Shown here piece after piece: positions 52,691 through 62,360 of a stretch of DNA of 64,000 nucleotides. Origin of the DNA: CAVRJC01 sp963721435 (lineage in GTDB: Bacteria; Actinomycetota; Acidimicrobiia; IMCC26256; DASPTH01); NCBI GenBank assembly GCA_963721435.1, contig CAVRJC010000006.1, positions 248,001 through 312,000 of the forward strand, given 5' to 3'. The translations under genes and the position numbers were made by a program. Under the pieces are notes generated by a model. That model was not told the origin of the DNA and did not search any database. It saw only the letters and a program-made list of their open reading frames with translations. The first letter of the stretch is position 1; every line of letters begins with the position of its first letter.

Positions 52691-52765
52691 TTAGTGCCTT
52701 CTTGACGCCGGGTCTGCGCGCGCATCTCGTCAAGATACCGAAAGCTCGCGTCAAGAAGGCACTAA
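52691..52765. promoter_or_regulatory. 18-bp perfect inverted repeat upstream of the kdp operon
   Basis: TTAGTGCCTTCTTGACGC (52691-52708) and its exact reverse complement (52748-52765) flank a 39-base spacer that contains a further CGTCAAGA. It sits between the divergent DUF4118 gene and kdp. It may be an operator (KdpE or another regulator) or the stem of a leader hairpin. Confidence 0.7.
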
Positions 52766-52806
52766 GTCCCTATGTTCCGGTTTCGTCGGGGCGTAGAACA
52801 TCACGC

Positions 52807-52971
52807 ATGGCAGATTTCTGGGTGCTGATCCTCGTCCTCGGGTTCTTCGGGCTCTGCGTCGCGTTCGTGTACGGGTGCGACAAGATCATCGGCCCCGACG
52901 ACGAAGCCGACCTCGACGACGATGGCCGACGACGGCCGGCGTCGTACACCGAGGTCGAGGTGACCGCGTGA
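52807..52971 (+). CDS. Small single-span membrane protein at the head of the kdp operon
   Basis: 54 residues: a span near the N-terminus (FWVLILVLGFFGLCVAFVYG) and an acidic tail (GPDDEADLDDDGRRRPASY). It overlaps kdpF by four bases. Similar small genes precede kdpF in some actinobacteria; the function is not known. Confidence 0.65.
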   Translation: MADFWVLILVLGFFGLCVAFVYGCDKIIGPDDEADLDDDGRRRPASYTEVEVTA

Positions 52972-53057
52972 ACGGCGAGAACATCGCCGGGCTCGTGCTC
53001 GCAGTCCTGCTCTCGGTCTACCTCGTCGCGGCCCTTCTCTTCCCGGAGCGCTTCTGA
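52968..53057 (+). CDS. kdpF: KdpF small subunit
   Basis: A 29-residue single-span peptide: VNGENIAGLVLAVLLSVYLV then AALLFPERF, typical of KdpF, which stabilises the KdpABC complex. GTG start overlapping the previous gene; its TGA overlaps the kdpA ATG. Confidence 0.9.
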   Translation: MNGENIAGLVLAVLLSVYLVAALLFPERF

Positions 53058-54771
53058 TGACCTTCGCGGGTTGGGCGCAACTCATCGCCCTGATCATCCT
53101 GATCGGCGCCACCGCGCCGTTGCTCGGCCGCTACATGGCCAACGTGTACGAAGGCGGGCCGTCACGCCTCGACCGCGTCTTCGATCCGATCGAACGGCTC
53201 TTCTACCGTGCCTGCCGGATCGATCCGGAACGCGAGCAGCGCTGGAACATCTACGCGCTCTCCTTGATCGCGTTCAGCATCGTCGGCTTCCTGCTCCTCT
53301 ACGTGATGCAGCGGGTGCAGAGCGGTCTGCCGTTCAACCCGACCGACATGGCGAACGTGCAGCCGGCGCTGTCGCTCAACACCGCGGTCAGCTTCGTCAC
53401 CAACACCAACTGGCAGAGCTACGCCGGAGAGAGCACCCTGAGCCACCTCACCCAGATGGTCGGCCTGACGGTGCAGCAATTCGTCTCCGCCGCCGTCGGT
53501 ATGGCGGTGATGGCCGCGTTGATCCGCGGGCTCGCACGCGCCGGCAAGCGCACGGTCGGCAACTTCTGGGTCGACCTCATCCGCACGACGTTGCGCATCC
53601 TGCTGCCCATCGCGTTCGTCTTCGCGATCGTCCTCATCGCCACCGGCGTGATCACGAACACGCACGGGTTCACCGACGGTGCACACCGTCGCCGGCGCGA
53701 CGCAGAAGATCCCGGGCGGGCCGAACGCGAGCATGGAGTCGATCAAGCAGCTCGGCACGAACGGCGGCGACTTCTTCAACGTCAACTCCGCGCACCCGTT
53801 CTCGAACCCGACGGGGCTGAGCGACTTCCTCGAGATCTACGCGATCCTCATCATCCCGTTCGCGCTCGCGTTCACCTTCGGGCGCATGGTCAAGGACAAG
53901 CGGCAGGGCTACGCGGTGTTCGCGGTCATGCTCGTGCTCTGGCTGGCCTTCAGCATGGTGGCGATCTTCGCCGAGGTCGGCGGCAACTCGAAGCTCGACT
54001 CACTCGGCGTCAACCAGACCGTCACCGCGACGTCGCCCGGCGGCAACGCCGAGGGCAAGGAGGTGCGCTTCGGGCCATCGGCGTCCGGCCTGTGGTGCGC
54101 GTCGACGACGGGCACGTCGAACGGCTCCGTCAACTCGATGCACGACAGCTACACGCCGCTCGGCGGGATGACGTGCCTCGTGCACATGAAGCTCGGCGAG
54201 ATCAGCCCCGGTGGCGTCGGCGTCGGCCTGAACGGCCTGCTCGTCATGGTGATCCTGGCGGTGTTCATCGCCGGGCTCATGGTCGGGCGAACACCCGAGT
54301 ACCTGGGCAAGAAGATCCAGGCCGCGGAGGTGAAGCTGGTCGTCCTCTACATCCTCGTGATGCCGGCGATCGTGCTCATCGGCGTCGCCATCTCGACCTT
54401 CGTGCAATCGGTGTCGAACGTCTCGATCTACAACCCCGGCGCGCACGGCTTCACCGAGCTCATCTACGCGTTCACCTCGGCCGGCAACAACAACGGCTCG
54501 GCGTTCGCGGGGATCACTGCCAACACCGGCTACATGAACACCGCGCTGGCCGTCACGATGCTGTTCGGCCGGTTCTTCCTCATCATCCCGACGCTCGCGA
54601 TCGCCGGCGCGCTGGTGCGCAAGCGGCGCGTGCCGGCGTCGGTCGGGCACGTTCCCCACCGACACGCCGCTGTTCGTCGTGCTGGTCATCGGCACGATCT
54701 TCGTCGTCGCCGCGCTCACGTTCCTTCCCGTCCTGGCACTCGGCCCGCTGGTCGAGCAGCTCGGCCTCTGA
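53057..54771 (+). CDS. kdpA: KdpA, K+-binding subunit of the Kdp ATPase, frame changes
   Basis: The selectivity-filter segments of the KtrB-like subunit are present: VTNTNWQSYAGESTLSHLTQ, KQLGTNGGDFFNVNSAHPFS, GMTCLVHMKLGEISPGGVGV, and TSAGNNNGSAFAGITANTGY. Ten or so spans run through the frame. The frame changes near 53680 (before VHTVAGATQKIPGG) and near 54640 (after KRRVPASVG), both likely single-base errors because conservation is unbroken. ~570 residues, normal length. Confidence 0.93.
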
Positions 54772-54789
54772 GAGAAGAGGAGTTCATTC

Positions 54790-56852
54790 ATGGCCAGGGA
54801 CACCAAGCTCGTCGAGCCGGAGATCGTCCGTCGGGCAGTCGGTCGACAGCTTCGTCAAGCTCAACCCGCGCACCCTCATGCGCAACCCGGTGATGTTCGT
54901 GGTCGGCGTGGGCTCCGTGCTCACCACGATCTTGTTCTTCAAGGACCTCGGCTCCTCGACTTCGAACGAGAACGTGTTCACCGGCCTCGTCGCGCTGTTC
55001 CTCTGGTTCACCGTGCTGTTCGCCAACTTCGCGGAGGCGATCGCCGAGGGCCGCGGCAAGGCGCAGGCCGAGACGCTCCGCAAGACGCGCTCCGAGACGG
55101 TCGCCCACCGGCGCCGCGCCCGACGGTACGGTCGAGGACTGCGCGAGCACCGCGCTCGATCTCGACGACGAGTGCGTCGTGGCTGCGGGAGAGTGGATCC
55201 CGAGCGACGGCGAGGTCATCGAAGGCATCGCGAGTGTCGACGAGTCGGCGATCACCGGCGAGTCGGCCCCGGTGATCCGGGAGAGTGGTGGTGACCGCTC
55301 GGCGGTGACCGGTGGTACGCGCGTGCTGTCGGACGAGATCGTCGTCCGCATCACCGCCCGCCCGGGCGAGACGTTCATCGACCGGATGATCGCCCTCGTC
55401 GAGGGCTCGTCGCGTCAGAAGACGCCGAACGAGATCGCGCTCAACATCCTGCTCGCGGGCCTCACCATCATCTTCCTGCTCGCGACCGTCACCCTCCAGC
55501 CGTTCGCGATGTTCTCCGACGCCGAGCAGCCGGTCGTGATCCTGGTCGCGCTGCTCGTGTGCCTGATCCCCACGACCATCGGCGCGCTGCTCTCCGCGAT
55601 CGGCATCGCGGGCATGGACCGTCTCGTGCGCCGCAACGTGCTCGCGATGAGCGGGCGCGCGGTCGAAGCGGCGGGCGACTGCGCCACGCTGCTGCTCGAC
55701 AAGACCGGCACCATCACGTTCGGGAACCGGCAGGCCGACGCGTTCGTGCCCGCGAACGGCGTCACCGAGCAGGAGCTCGCCGACGTCGCGCAGCTCTCGA
55801 GCCTCGCCGACGAGACGCCGGAGGGCCGCTCGATCGTGGTGCTGGCCAAGGAGAAGTACGGCATCCGCGAGCGCGAGCTGGTCGGCGCCACGCTGGTGGC
55901 GTTCACCGCGCAGACCCGGATGAGCGGCGTCGACTTCGCAGACCGCCGGGTGCGCAAGGGCGCGGCCGACTCGGTGCGCCGTTGGGTGGAAGACCAGGGC
56001 GGCGAGTTCTCCGAGCAGCTCGGCGACGCCGTCGATTCGATCTCGGCGCAGGGGGGTACCCCCCTCGTCGTCGCCGAGGCGGGCGCGGAGGGCTCCTCCC
56101 TCCCTCCGCGCCCGCTCGGCGTGATCTACCTGAAGGACATCGTGAAGCCCGGCATCGCCGACCGGTTCGCCGACCTGCGGAAGATGGGGATCCGCACCGT
56201 CATGATCACCGGCGACAACCCCCGCACCGCCGCGGTCATCGCGCAGGAAGCCGGCGTCGACGACTTCCTCGCCGAGGCGACGCCCGAAGACAAGATGAAC
56301 CTGATCAAGGCCGAGCAGCGCGGTGGCCGCCTCGTCGCGATGACGGGCGACGGCACCAACGACGCGCCCGCGCTCGCGCAGGCCGACGTCGGGGTCGCGA
56401 TGAACACCGGCACGCAGGCGGCCAAGGAAGCCGGGAACATGGTCGACCTCGACTCCGACCCGACGAAGCTCATCGACATCGTCGAGATCGGCAAGCAGCT
56501 GCTGATCACGCGCGGCTCGCTCACGACGTTCTCGATCGCCAACGACGTCGCCAAGTACTTCGCGATCATCCCCGCGATGTTCGCCGGCTTCGCGAGCCTC
56601 AAGGTGCTCGACAAGCTCAACATCATGGACCTGCAGAGCCCACGCTCGGCGATCCTCTCCGCGGTCATCTTCAACGCGCTGATCATCGTGGCGTTGATCC
56701 CGCTCGCGCTGCGCGGCGTGAAGTTCGTGCCCGTCGGCGCCGCGCAGCTGCTGCGGCGCAACCTGCTGATCTACGGCCTCGGCGGAGTGGTCGCGCCGTT
56801 CATCGGCATCAAGCTCATCGACATGATCGTCACCGCGTTGGGAGTGAAGTGA
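54790..56852 (+). CDS. kdpB: KdpB, P-type ATPase subunit, frame changes
   Basis: Start MARDTKLVEPEIVRRA with AGAGGAG upstream. DSFVKLNPRTLMRNPVMFVV, the A-domain SVDESAITGESAPVIRESGG (TGES), phosphorylation site LLLDKTGTITFGNRQADAF, nucleotide-domain KGAADSVRRWVE and the hinge MTGDGTNDAPALAQADVGVA are all intact. Frame changes lie near 54840 and 55110-55160. The end overlaps kdpC (TGATG). ~688 residues. Energises high-affinity K+ uptake. Confidence 0.95.
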
Positions 56853-57466
56853 TGCGACGCCAATTCATCCCTTCGATCATCTCCATGGTGATCTTCACCG
56901 TGGTCCTCGGGATCGCCTTCCCGCTCGTCGTCCTCGGGGTCGGCCAGCTCGCCTTCCACGACAAGGCGAACGGGTCGATCATCGAGTGCAACGGCAAGGC
57001 CGTCGGCTCGTCGCTGATCGGGCAGGCCTTCACCGACAAGAAGGGCAACGCGCTGCCCGAGTACTTCCAGTCGCGGCCGTCGGCCGCAGCGGGCGTCGAC
57101 GGCTCGACCGTAGGTGGTTACGACCCGACGTTGAGCAGCGGCTCGAACCTCGGGCCGACGAACCCCGACTTCCTCAAGACGGTCAAGCAGCGGGTGAAGG
57201 ACTACCGCGAGCTGAACGGATTGGCGGACTCTGTCGAGGTCCCGGTCGACGCGGTGACCGCGTCGGGCTCCGGGCTCGATCCGAACATCTCGATCGCCAA
57301 CGCTCGCCTGCAGGCGAAGCGGGTCGCCGACGAGCGGGGGATCAGCGTGAGCAAGGTCAACCAGCTGGTCGACGACAACACAACGGGTCGTGCTCTCGGA
57401 ATCCTCGGCGAGAAGGCGGTCAACGTCGTGGAGCTCAACCTCGCGCTCGACAAGCGCTGCACTTAG
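56852..57466 (+). CDS. kdpC: KdpC subunit
   Basis: 204 residues, intact: one N-terminal span (SIISMVIFTVVLGIAFPLVV), YFQSRPSAAAGVDGSTVGGY, SSGSNLGPTNPDFLKTVKQR, VPVDAVTASGSGLDPNISIA, then QLVDDNTTGRALGILGE. KdpC links KdpA and KdpB in ATP binding. The ATG overlaps the kdpB stop. Confidence 0.96.
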   Translation: MRRQFIPSIISMVIFTVVLGIAFPLVVLGVGQLAFHDKANGSIIECNGKAVGSSLIGQAFTDKKGNALPEYFQSRPSAAAGVDGSTVGGYDPTLSSGSNLGPTNPDFLKTVKQRVKDYRELNGLADSVEVPVDAVTASGSGLDPNISIANARLQAKRVADERGISVSKVNQLVDDNTTGRALGILGEKAVNVVELNLALDKRCT

Positions 57467-57475
57467 GCTTTTCAG

Positions 57476-59983
57476 ATGGCTCGCGGCAGTCTCCGGATCT
57501 ACCTGGGCGCTGCTCCCGGCGTGGGGAAGACCTACGCGATGTTGAACGAGGGCAACCGCGCGCGCGAGCGCGGGAGCGACATCGTCGTCGGCTACCTCGA
57601 GACGCACGGGCGCCCGAACACCGAGGCGCAGCTGCGCACCCTCGAGGTGGTGCCGCGCCAGCAGATCAATTACCGCGGGGTCACGTTCGAGGAGATGGAC
57701 GTCGACGCGATCCTGGCTCGCAAGCCCGAGCGGGTGCTCGTCGACGAGCTCGCTCACACCAACGTTCCCGGCGCGCGGAACCCGAAGCGGTGGCAGGACG
57801 TCAACGAGCTGCTCGACGCGGGCATCGACGTCATCTCCACCGTCAACGTGCAGCACCTCGAGTCGATGAACGACGTCGTCGAGCAGATCACCGGGATCAA
57901 GCAGAACGAGACGATCCCCGACGGCATCGTGCGCGAGGCGGACCAGATCGAGCTGGTCGACATGTCGCCGGAGGCGCTCCGGCGCCGGATGGCGCACGGC
58001 AACATCTACCCGGCCGAGAAGGTCGACGCGTCGCTCGCCAACTTCTTCCGGCAGGGCAACCTGGGCGCGCTACGGGAGCTCGCGTTGATGTGGGTCGCCG
58101 ACCGAGTCGACGAGGCGCTGGAGGAGTACCGCGAGGCCCACGGCATCGCCCGTCCGTGGGAGACGCGCGAGCGGGTCGTGGTCGCGATCACCGGTGCGCC
58201 CGGCGGCGACGACGTCATCCGCCGTGCGGCTCGCATGGCGGCGCGCGCCCACGGCGAGCTGATCGGCGTCTACGTGCGCTCCGCCGACGGGCTGCGCGCC
58301 CCGCCGAGCGACGCGCTCGAAGAGCAACGGCGGCTGCTCGACGAGCTGGGTGGCGAGTACCGCGTGCTCGCAAGTGCCGACGTCGCGGCGTCGCTCGTGC
58401 AGTTCGCGCACGCCGAGAACGCGACGCAGATCGTGCTCGGCGCGAGCCGGCAGTCCCGGTGGACCCATCTGCTCCGCGGTTCGGTGATCAACAACGTCAT
58501 CCGAGCGTCCGGCCCGATCGACGTGCACGTGATCTCGTCCGCCGGCGACGACCAACCTCCCGAACCGACGCTGGCCCGCGGAGCCCACCACCGGATCACG
58601 GTCTCCCCGCGCCGGCGCGCGTTCGCCTGGGGGCTCGCAGTTGCGGCGCCGCCCGTCTTGACGCTGATCCTCGCCCAGCTCCGCGACACGCTCACGCTGC
58701 CGAGCGACCTGCTCATGTTCATGCTCGTGGTCGTCGTGGTGGCCGCGCTCGGCGGCTTCGTCCCCGCGTTCGTGTGCGCGATCTCCGGGTTCCTGTTCGC
58801 CAACTGGTTCTTCACGCCGCCGTTCTACGAATTCACCGTGGAGCAGGGCGAGAACCTGGTCGCGCTCGTCGTCTTCCTCCTGGTCGCCGGGGTCGTGAGC
58901 ATGCTCGTGTCGACCGCGTCGCGCCGTACCGCCGAAGCGGCGCAGGCGCGGGCAGAGGCCGAGACGCTGGCCTCGCTCAGCGGTACCTTGGCCGCCGCGG
59001 CCGATCCGCTGCCGCAACTGGTCGCGCAGGTCCAGGTGGCCTTCGACGCTGAAGCCGTCGCCGTGCTCGCGCAGGGATTCGGCGACGAGTGGGTCGTCGT
59101 CGCGAACGCGGGCGCAGCCCCGCCGCAGACACCGGACGAGGCCGATCTCAGCGTCCCGCTGTACGGCGATCACATGTTGGTCCTGCGCGGTCGCGATCTC
59201 GGTCTCGAGGATCTCGACATCCTCCAGGCCTTCGCGGGTCAGGTCGGGATCGCGGTGCAGCAACGCACGCTGCGCGCCGACGCGGCGCGTGTCGAGGGGC
59301 TCGAGGAGGCCAACGAGCTGCGCACGGCGCTGCTCGCGGCAGTGTCGCACGATCTGCGCACGCCGTTGTCGTCGATCAAGGCGTCGGTCAGCAGCCTCCT
59401 GCAACGCGACGTCGACTTCACGCCCGGCGCGACCCGTGAGCTGCTCGAGACCATCGACGACGGCGCCGATCGCCTCAATCACCTCATCGGGAACCTGCTC
59501 GACATGAGCCGGCTCCAGACCGGCGCCGTGCAACTGGTCATGCGCGCGGTGGCGCTCGAGGAGGTCGTTCCGGCGGCGCTCGCGGGGCTGAGCCAGGCCG
59601 ATCGGGTCGACGCCGACGTGCCGGAGACGCTGCCACGCGTCACCGCCGACGCCGCGCTGCTCGAACGTGCGGTGGCCAACATCGTCGAGAACGCACTCGC
59701 GTGGTCGCCGACGGCGCAGCACGTGCGCGTCGAGGCGTGCGTCGTCGACCATCATGTCGACCTGCGGGTCGTCGACCGGGGGCCGGGCATCCCGCGCCGC
59801 ATGCGCGACCAGGTGTTCCAGCCGTTCCAGCGCCTCGGTGACAGCCCCAACGGCAGTGGTGTCGGGCTCGGGCTTGCCGTCGCGCGCGGTTTCGTGGAGG
59901 CAATGGGCGGCGAGATCGCGATCGACGACACGCCAGGCGGCGGCACCACGATGGTGATCAGCCTCGAGGTGTCTCGGACATGA
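57476..59983 (+). CDS. kdpD: KdpD sensor histidine kinase
   Basis: 835 residues, intact. Domains in order: KdpD N-terminal domain with Walker A YLGAAPGVGKTYAMLNEG and DELAHTNVPGARNPKRWQDV; a USP-like domain (TQIVLGASRQSRWTHLLRGS); DUF4118 four-span region (FANWFFTPPFYEFTVEQGEN); GAF; dimerisation/phosphoacceptor helix with His in AVSHDLRTPLSSIKASVSSL; catalytic ATPase with NIVENALAWSP (N box), DRGPGIPRR and GSGVGLGLAVARGFVEAMGG. Senses K+ limitation or turgor. Overlaps kdpE. Confidence 0.96.
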   Translation: MARGSLRIYLGAAPGVGKTYAMLNEGNRARERGSDIVVGYLETHGRPNTEAQLRTLEVVPRQQINYRGVTFEEMDVDAILARKPERVLVDELAHTNVPGARNPKRWQDVNELLDAGIDVISTVNVQHLESMNDVVEQITGIKQNETIPDGIVREADQIELVDMSPEALRRRMAHGNIYPAEKVDASLANFFRQGNLGALRELALMWVADRVDEALEEYREAHGIARPWETRERVVVAITGAPGGDDVIRRAARMAARAHGELIGVYVRSADGLRAPPSDALEEQRRLLDELGGEYRVLASADVAASLVQFAHAENATQIVLGASRQSRWTHLLRGSVINNVIRASGPIDVHVISSAGDDQPPEPTLARGAHHRITVSPRRRAFAWGLAVAAPPVLTLILAQLRDTLTLPSDLLMFMLVVVVVAALGGFVPAFVCAISGFLFANWFFTPPFYEFTVEQGENLVALVVFLLVAGVVSMLVSTASRRTAEAAQARAEAETLASLSGTLAAAADPLPQLVAQVQVAFDAEAVAVLAQGFGDEWVVVANAGAAPPQTPDEADLSVPLYGDHMLVLRGRDLGLEDLDILQAFAGQVGIAVQQRTLRADAARVEGLEEANELRTALLAAVSHDLRTPLSSIKASVSSLLQRDVDFTPGATRELLETIDDGADRLNHLIGNLLDMSRLQTGAVQLVMRAVALEEVVPAALAGLSQADRVDADVPETLPRVTADAALLERAVANIVENALAWSPTAQHVRVEACVVDHHVDLRVVDRGPGIPRRMRDQVFQPFQRLGDSPNGSGVGLGLAVARGFVEAMGGEIAIDDTPGGGTTMVISLEVSRT

Positions 59984-60694
59984 CCCGGCGTGCTGGTGGT
60001 CGACGACGAGCCGCAGATCCTGCGCGCCCTCGGGATCAACCTGCGTGCGCGCGGGTACGACGTCGATCTCGCGCCGGACGGCGAGCACGCGCTCGAGCTC
60101 GCGGCGCGCCATCACCCCGACGTGGTGGTGCTCGACCTCGGCTTGCCGGGGATCGACGGTGTCGACGTCATCCGGGGGCTGCGTGGGTGGAGCACCGTCC
60201 CGATCGTGGTGTTGTCGGTCCGTGATTCCGAGACCGACAAGGTCGCCGCCCTCGACGCGGGCGCCGACGACTACGTGACCAAGCCGTTCGGCATGGACGA
60301 GCTGATGGCCCGGCTCCGGGCGGCCCTGCGGCGCGCCACGCCATCCGACCAGGAGCCGGTGATCGAGACCCCCGACTTCACCATCGACCTCGCGGCGAAG
60401 CGGGTGCACCGGAACGGCGCGGAGATCCGGCTCACGCCCACCGAGTGGCATCTCGTCGAGGTCCTGGTGCGGAACCCCGGGAAGCTGGTGTCGCAGCAGC
60501 AGCTGCTCCACGAGGTCTGGGGCCCGGAGTACCACGACGAGACCGCGTACCTGCGGGTGCACATGGCGAACGTGCGCCGGAAGCTCGAGCCGGAGCCGAG
60601 CCGGCCCCGCTACTTCCTCACCGAGGCCGGCATGGGCTACCGCTTCGAGAGCCGAGTGAACGACGCCGGAGGCGAGGCCGGAGACGAGATCTGA
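59980..60694 (+). CDS. kdpE: KdpE response regulator, one probable indel at the start
   Basis: An OmpR-type regulator: receiver with DDEP, phosphoacceptor Asp in VVVLDLGLPGIDGVDVI and Lys in DDYVTKPFGMDELMAR; the winged helix has RLTPTEWHLVEVLVRNPGKL and HMANVRRKLEPEPSRPRYFL. The readable frame begins at GTG 59990, but ATG 59980 (overlapping the kdpD stop, ATGA) would give the usual MTRVLVVDDEP if one extra G near 59989 is removed. It should activate kdpFABC. Confidence 0.93.
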
Positions 60695-60730
60695 GTGAAT
60701 CAGGTCACAGCCTGTGGAAAACCTTTCAAG

Positions 60731-60816
60731 TCGGGCCCGGCGCGAGCCGTTGGCAACCTCCCAGGGACCAAGGGGAATGGGTCCTCGGAAGTGGGCCGAG
60801 ATCTGGGAGGGCCCGA
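60731..60816 (+). promoter_or_regulatory. Structured 5' leader that can sequester SD and start codon
   Basis: TCGGGCCC (60731-60738) is fully complementary to GGGCCCGA (60809-60816), which includes the A of the ATG. GGC-GCGA-GCC (60739-60748) forms a GNRA-type hairpin. CCTCCCAG (60757-60764) is complementary to CTGGGAGG (60803-60810), the Shine-Dalgarno. Inside that stem lie hairpins GGACC/GGTCC (60765-60784) and TCGG/CCGA (60785-60799). This is a compact multi-stem fold directly upstream of the STAS gene; it may be a riboswitch or RNA thermometer. The family is not identified. Confidence 0.6.
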
Positions 60817-61161
60817 TGTTCGTGGGGGACCAGGACATGCAGGTGACGCCGAGTGTCTTCTCGTGCTCCGTTGCGCGCGTCGGCGACCAGGTCGTCGCCG
60901 ACGTGATCGGTGAGATCGACAGCGGTTCGGCCGGGCAATTCCGGAACCAGCTGTTGACCATCGCCAAGGAGCATCCCGAGTCGATCGTGGTCGACATGGC
61001 GAACGCGTCGCTGCTCGACAACAAGAGCCTCGCGGTGCTCGTCGAGGTGTGGCAGTTCACCCAGGAGCACGGGATCGAGTTCACGATCAAATCGCCGGGG
61101 CCTTCGATCTGCCGCGGTGTTCGACGTCGCGCCGTCGGGGCGACTCGTGACGCTCCTCTGA
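60816..61161 (+). CDS. STAS-domain protein (anti-anti-sigma factor-like), one frame change
   Basis: MFVGDQDMQVTPSVFSCSVA starts a ~115-residue STAS protein: VVADVIGEIDSGSAGQFRNQ, ESIVVDMANASLLDNKSLAV (the segment around the normally phosphorylated Ser, here DNKS) and LVEVWQFTQEHGIEFTIKSP. The frame changes near 61105 and ends VFDVAPSGRLVTLL. It may control an anti-sigma kinase, but none is nearby. GGGAGG is the ribosome-binding site and is buried in the leader structure. Confidence 0.75.
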
Positions 61162-61261
61162 ACCGCCGAATCCTCCGGGCCGGGAACTTTTCCGCGCTGG
61201 CGGACGACTCAGTGGTGTTCCTCAATCCCAGTTGGGCACCCGAGTCAGGAGTCCCGAGCGC

Positions 61262-61810
61262 ATGGTGCACCGTCGAGCCACCTTCGTTGTCGCTGCCGCG
61301 CTGAGCGCGGTGCTGATCGTCGCGTCCGCGGCGAGCGCGCACGTCACGGTGCAGCCGGGGTCCGCGGCGAAGGGAAGCTTCTCGATCTTCAGCTTCTCGG
61401 TGCCGAACGAGAAGGACGACGCCAACACCGTGAAGCTCGAGGTGACGTTCCCCACCAAGACGCCGATTGCGTCGGTCAGCGTGAAGCCGATGCCGGGATG
61501 GACCATCACCACCGAGAAGACGAAGCTCGACAAGCCGGTGAAGACCGATGACGGCGACGTCACCGAAGCGGTCAGCAAGGTCACGTGGACCGCGACCGCG
61601 GGCGGGCTGCAGCCCGGCGAGTTCGACCTCTTCACGGTGTCGGCGGGCCCGCTCCCGACCAACGCCAAGCAGCTCGCGTTCCCGACCCTGCAGACCTACA
61701 GCGACGGCGACATCGTGCGGTGGATCCAGACGGCGGTGAAGGGCGCGCCGGAGCCGGACTTCCCGGTGCCGACGCTCACGCTCACCAAGGCGAGCAGCGG
61801 GCATCACTGA
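61262..61810 (+). CDS. YcnI-like (DUF1775) secreted protein
   Basis: 182 residues: signal peptide MVHRRATFVVAAALSAVLIV then ASAASAHVTVQPG. The His right after the cleavage site (AHVTV) is the copper ligand known in B. subtilis YcnI. The DUF1775 core follows: SFSVPNEKDDANTVKLEVTF, KPMPGWTITTEKTKL, TWTATAGGLQPGEFDLFTVS. No C-terminal anchor is seen, and the usual neighbours copC/ycnJ are absent. Start ATG 61262. Confidence 0.85.
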   Translation: MVHRRATFVVAAALSAVLIVASAASAHVTVQPGSAAKGSFSIFSFSVPNEKDDANTVKLEVTFPTKTPIASVSVKPMPGWTITTEKTKLDKPVKTDDGDVTEAVSKVTWTATAGGLQPGEFDLFTVSAGPLPTNAKQLAFPTLQTYSDGDIVRWIQTAVKGAPEPDFPVPTLTLTKASSGHH

Positions 61811-61835
61811 CGCGGCGCGGCGTACGGTGGTGCCC

Positions 61836-62360
61836 ATGGACGAGCTGAGCAGCACCGAAGTTCGCGAAGTCGCGGCCAAGCAGGCCATCCGTGACGCGCT
61901 TGCGTCGTACTGCCGTTCGATGGACCGGATGGACCGCGACCTCGCGCTCGCCACCTGGCACGCGGACGGGACGTGTGAGTACGTCGACATGTTCGAGGGC
62001 ACCGGCGCGGGCTTCGTCGACTGGGTGTGGGGCATGCACGAGGGGATGATCCGCCACTCGCACCAGATCACGAACGTGTTGACGGAGGTCGACGTCGACG
62101 GCGACCGCGCGGTGAGCGAGGCCTATGTCACGGTCGCACTGTGGAGCCCACCCGAGGACTCGCCGACCGAGATCATCTCGCGCGGTCGGTACCTCGACCG
62201 GTGGTCGTGTCGTGACGGGCGTTGGGCGATCGACCATCGCCTGTACGTGCAGGACCTGATGACGATGACGCCGATCCCTGCGAGCTCACTCGAGGCCGCG
62301 GCGGCGCAGTCGCGCCGGGACCGTGAGGACCCGTCGTACGAGCTGTTCGCGTCCCTCTAG
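61836..62360 (+). CDS. SnoaL-like (NTF2 fold) protein
   Basis: 174 residues from MDELSSTEVREVAAKQAIRD. The SnoaL_4-type pattern AIRDALASYCRSMDRMDRDL, ATWHADGTCEYVDMFEGTG and SRGRYLDRWSCRDGRWAIDH is clear. These enzymes or binding proteins act on steroid-like or aromatic compounds in many actinobacteria. It converges with an amidohydrolase gene, the ends overlapping by four bases. Confidence 0.82.
   Translation: MDELSSTEVREVAAKQAIRDALASYCRSMDRMDRDLALATWHADGTCEYVDMFEGTGAGFVDWVWGMHEGMIRHSHQITNVLTEVDVDGDRAVSEAYVTVALWSPPEDSPTEIISRGRYLDRWSCRDGRWAIDHRLYVQDLMTMTPIPASSLEAAAAQSRRDREDPSYELFASL

Noticed and set aside
58070..62071. A 1333-codon open frame on the minus strand opposite kdpD, kdpE and downstream genes
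   Set aside because: It is antisense to several well-conserved genes, is rich in D/R/H/V as expected of high-GC shadows, and shows no domain.
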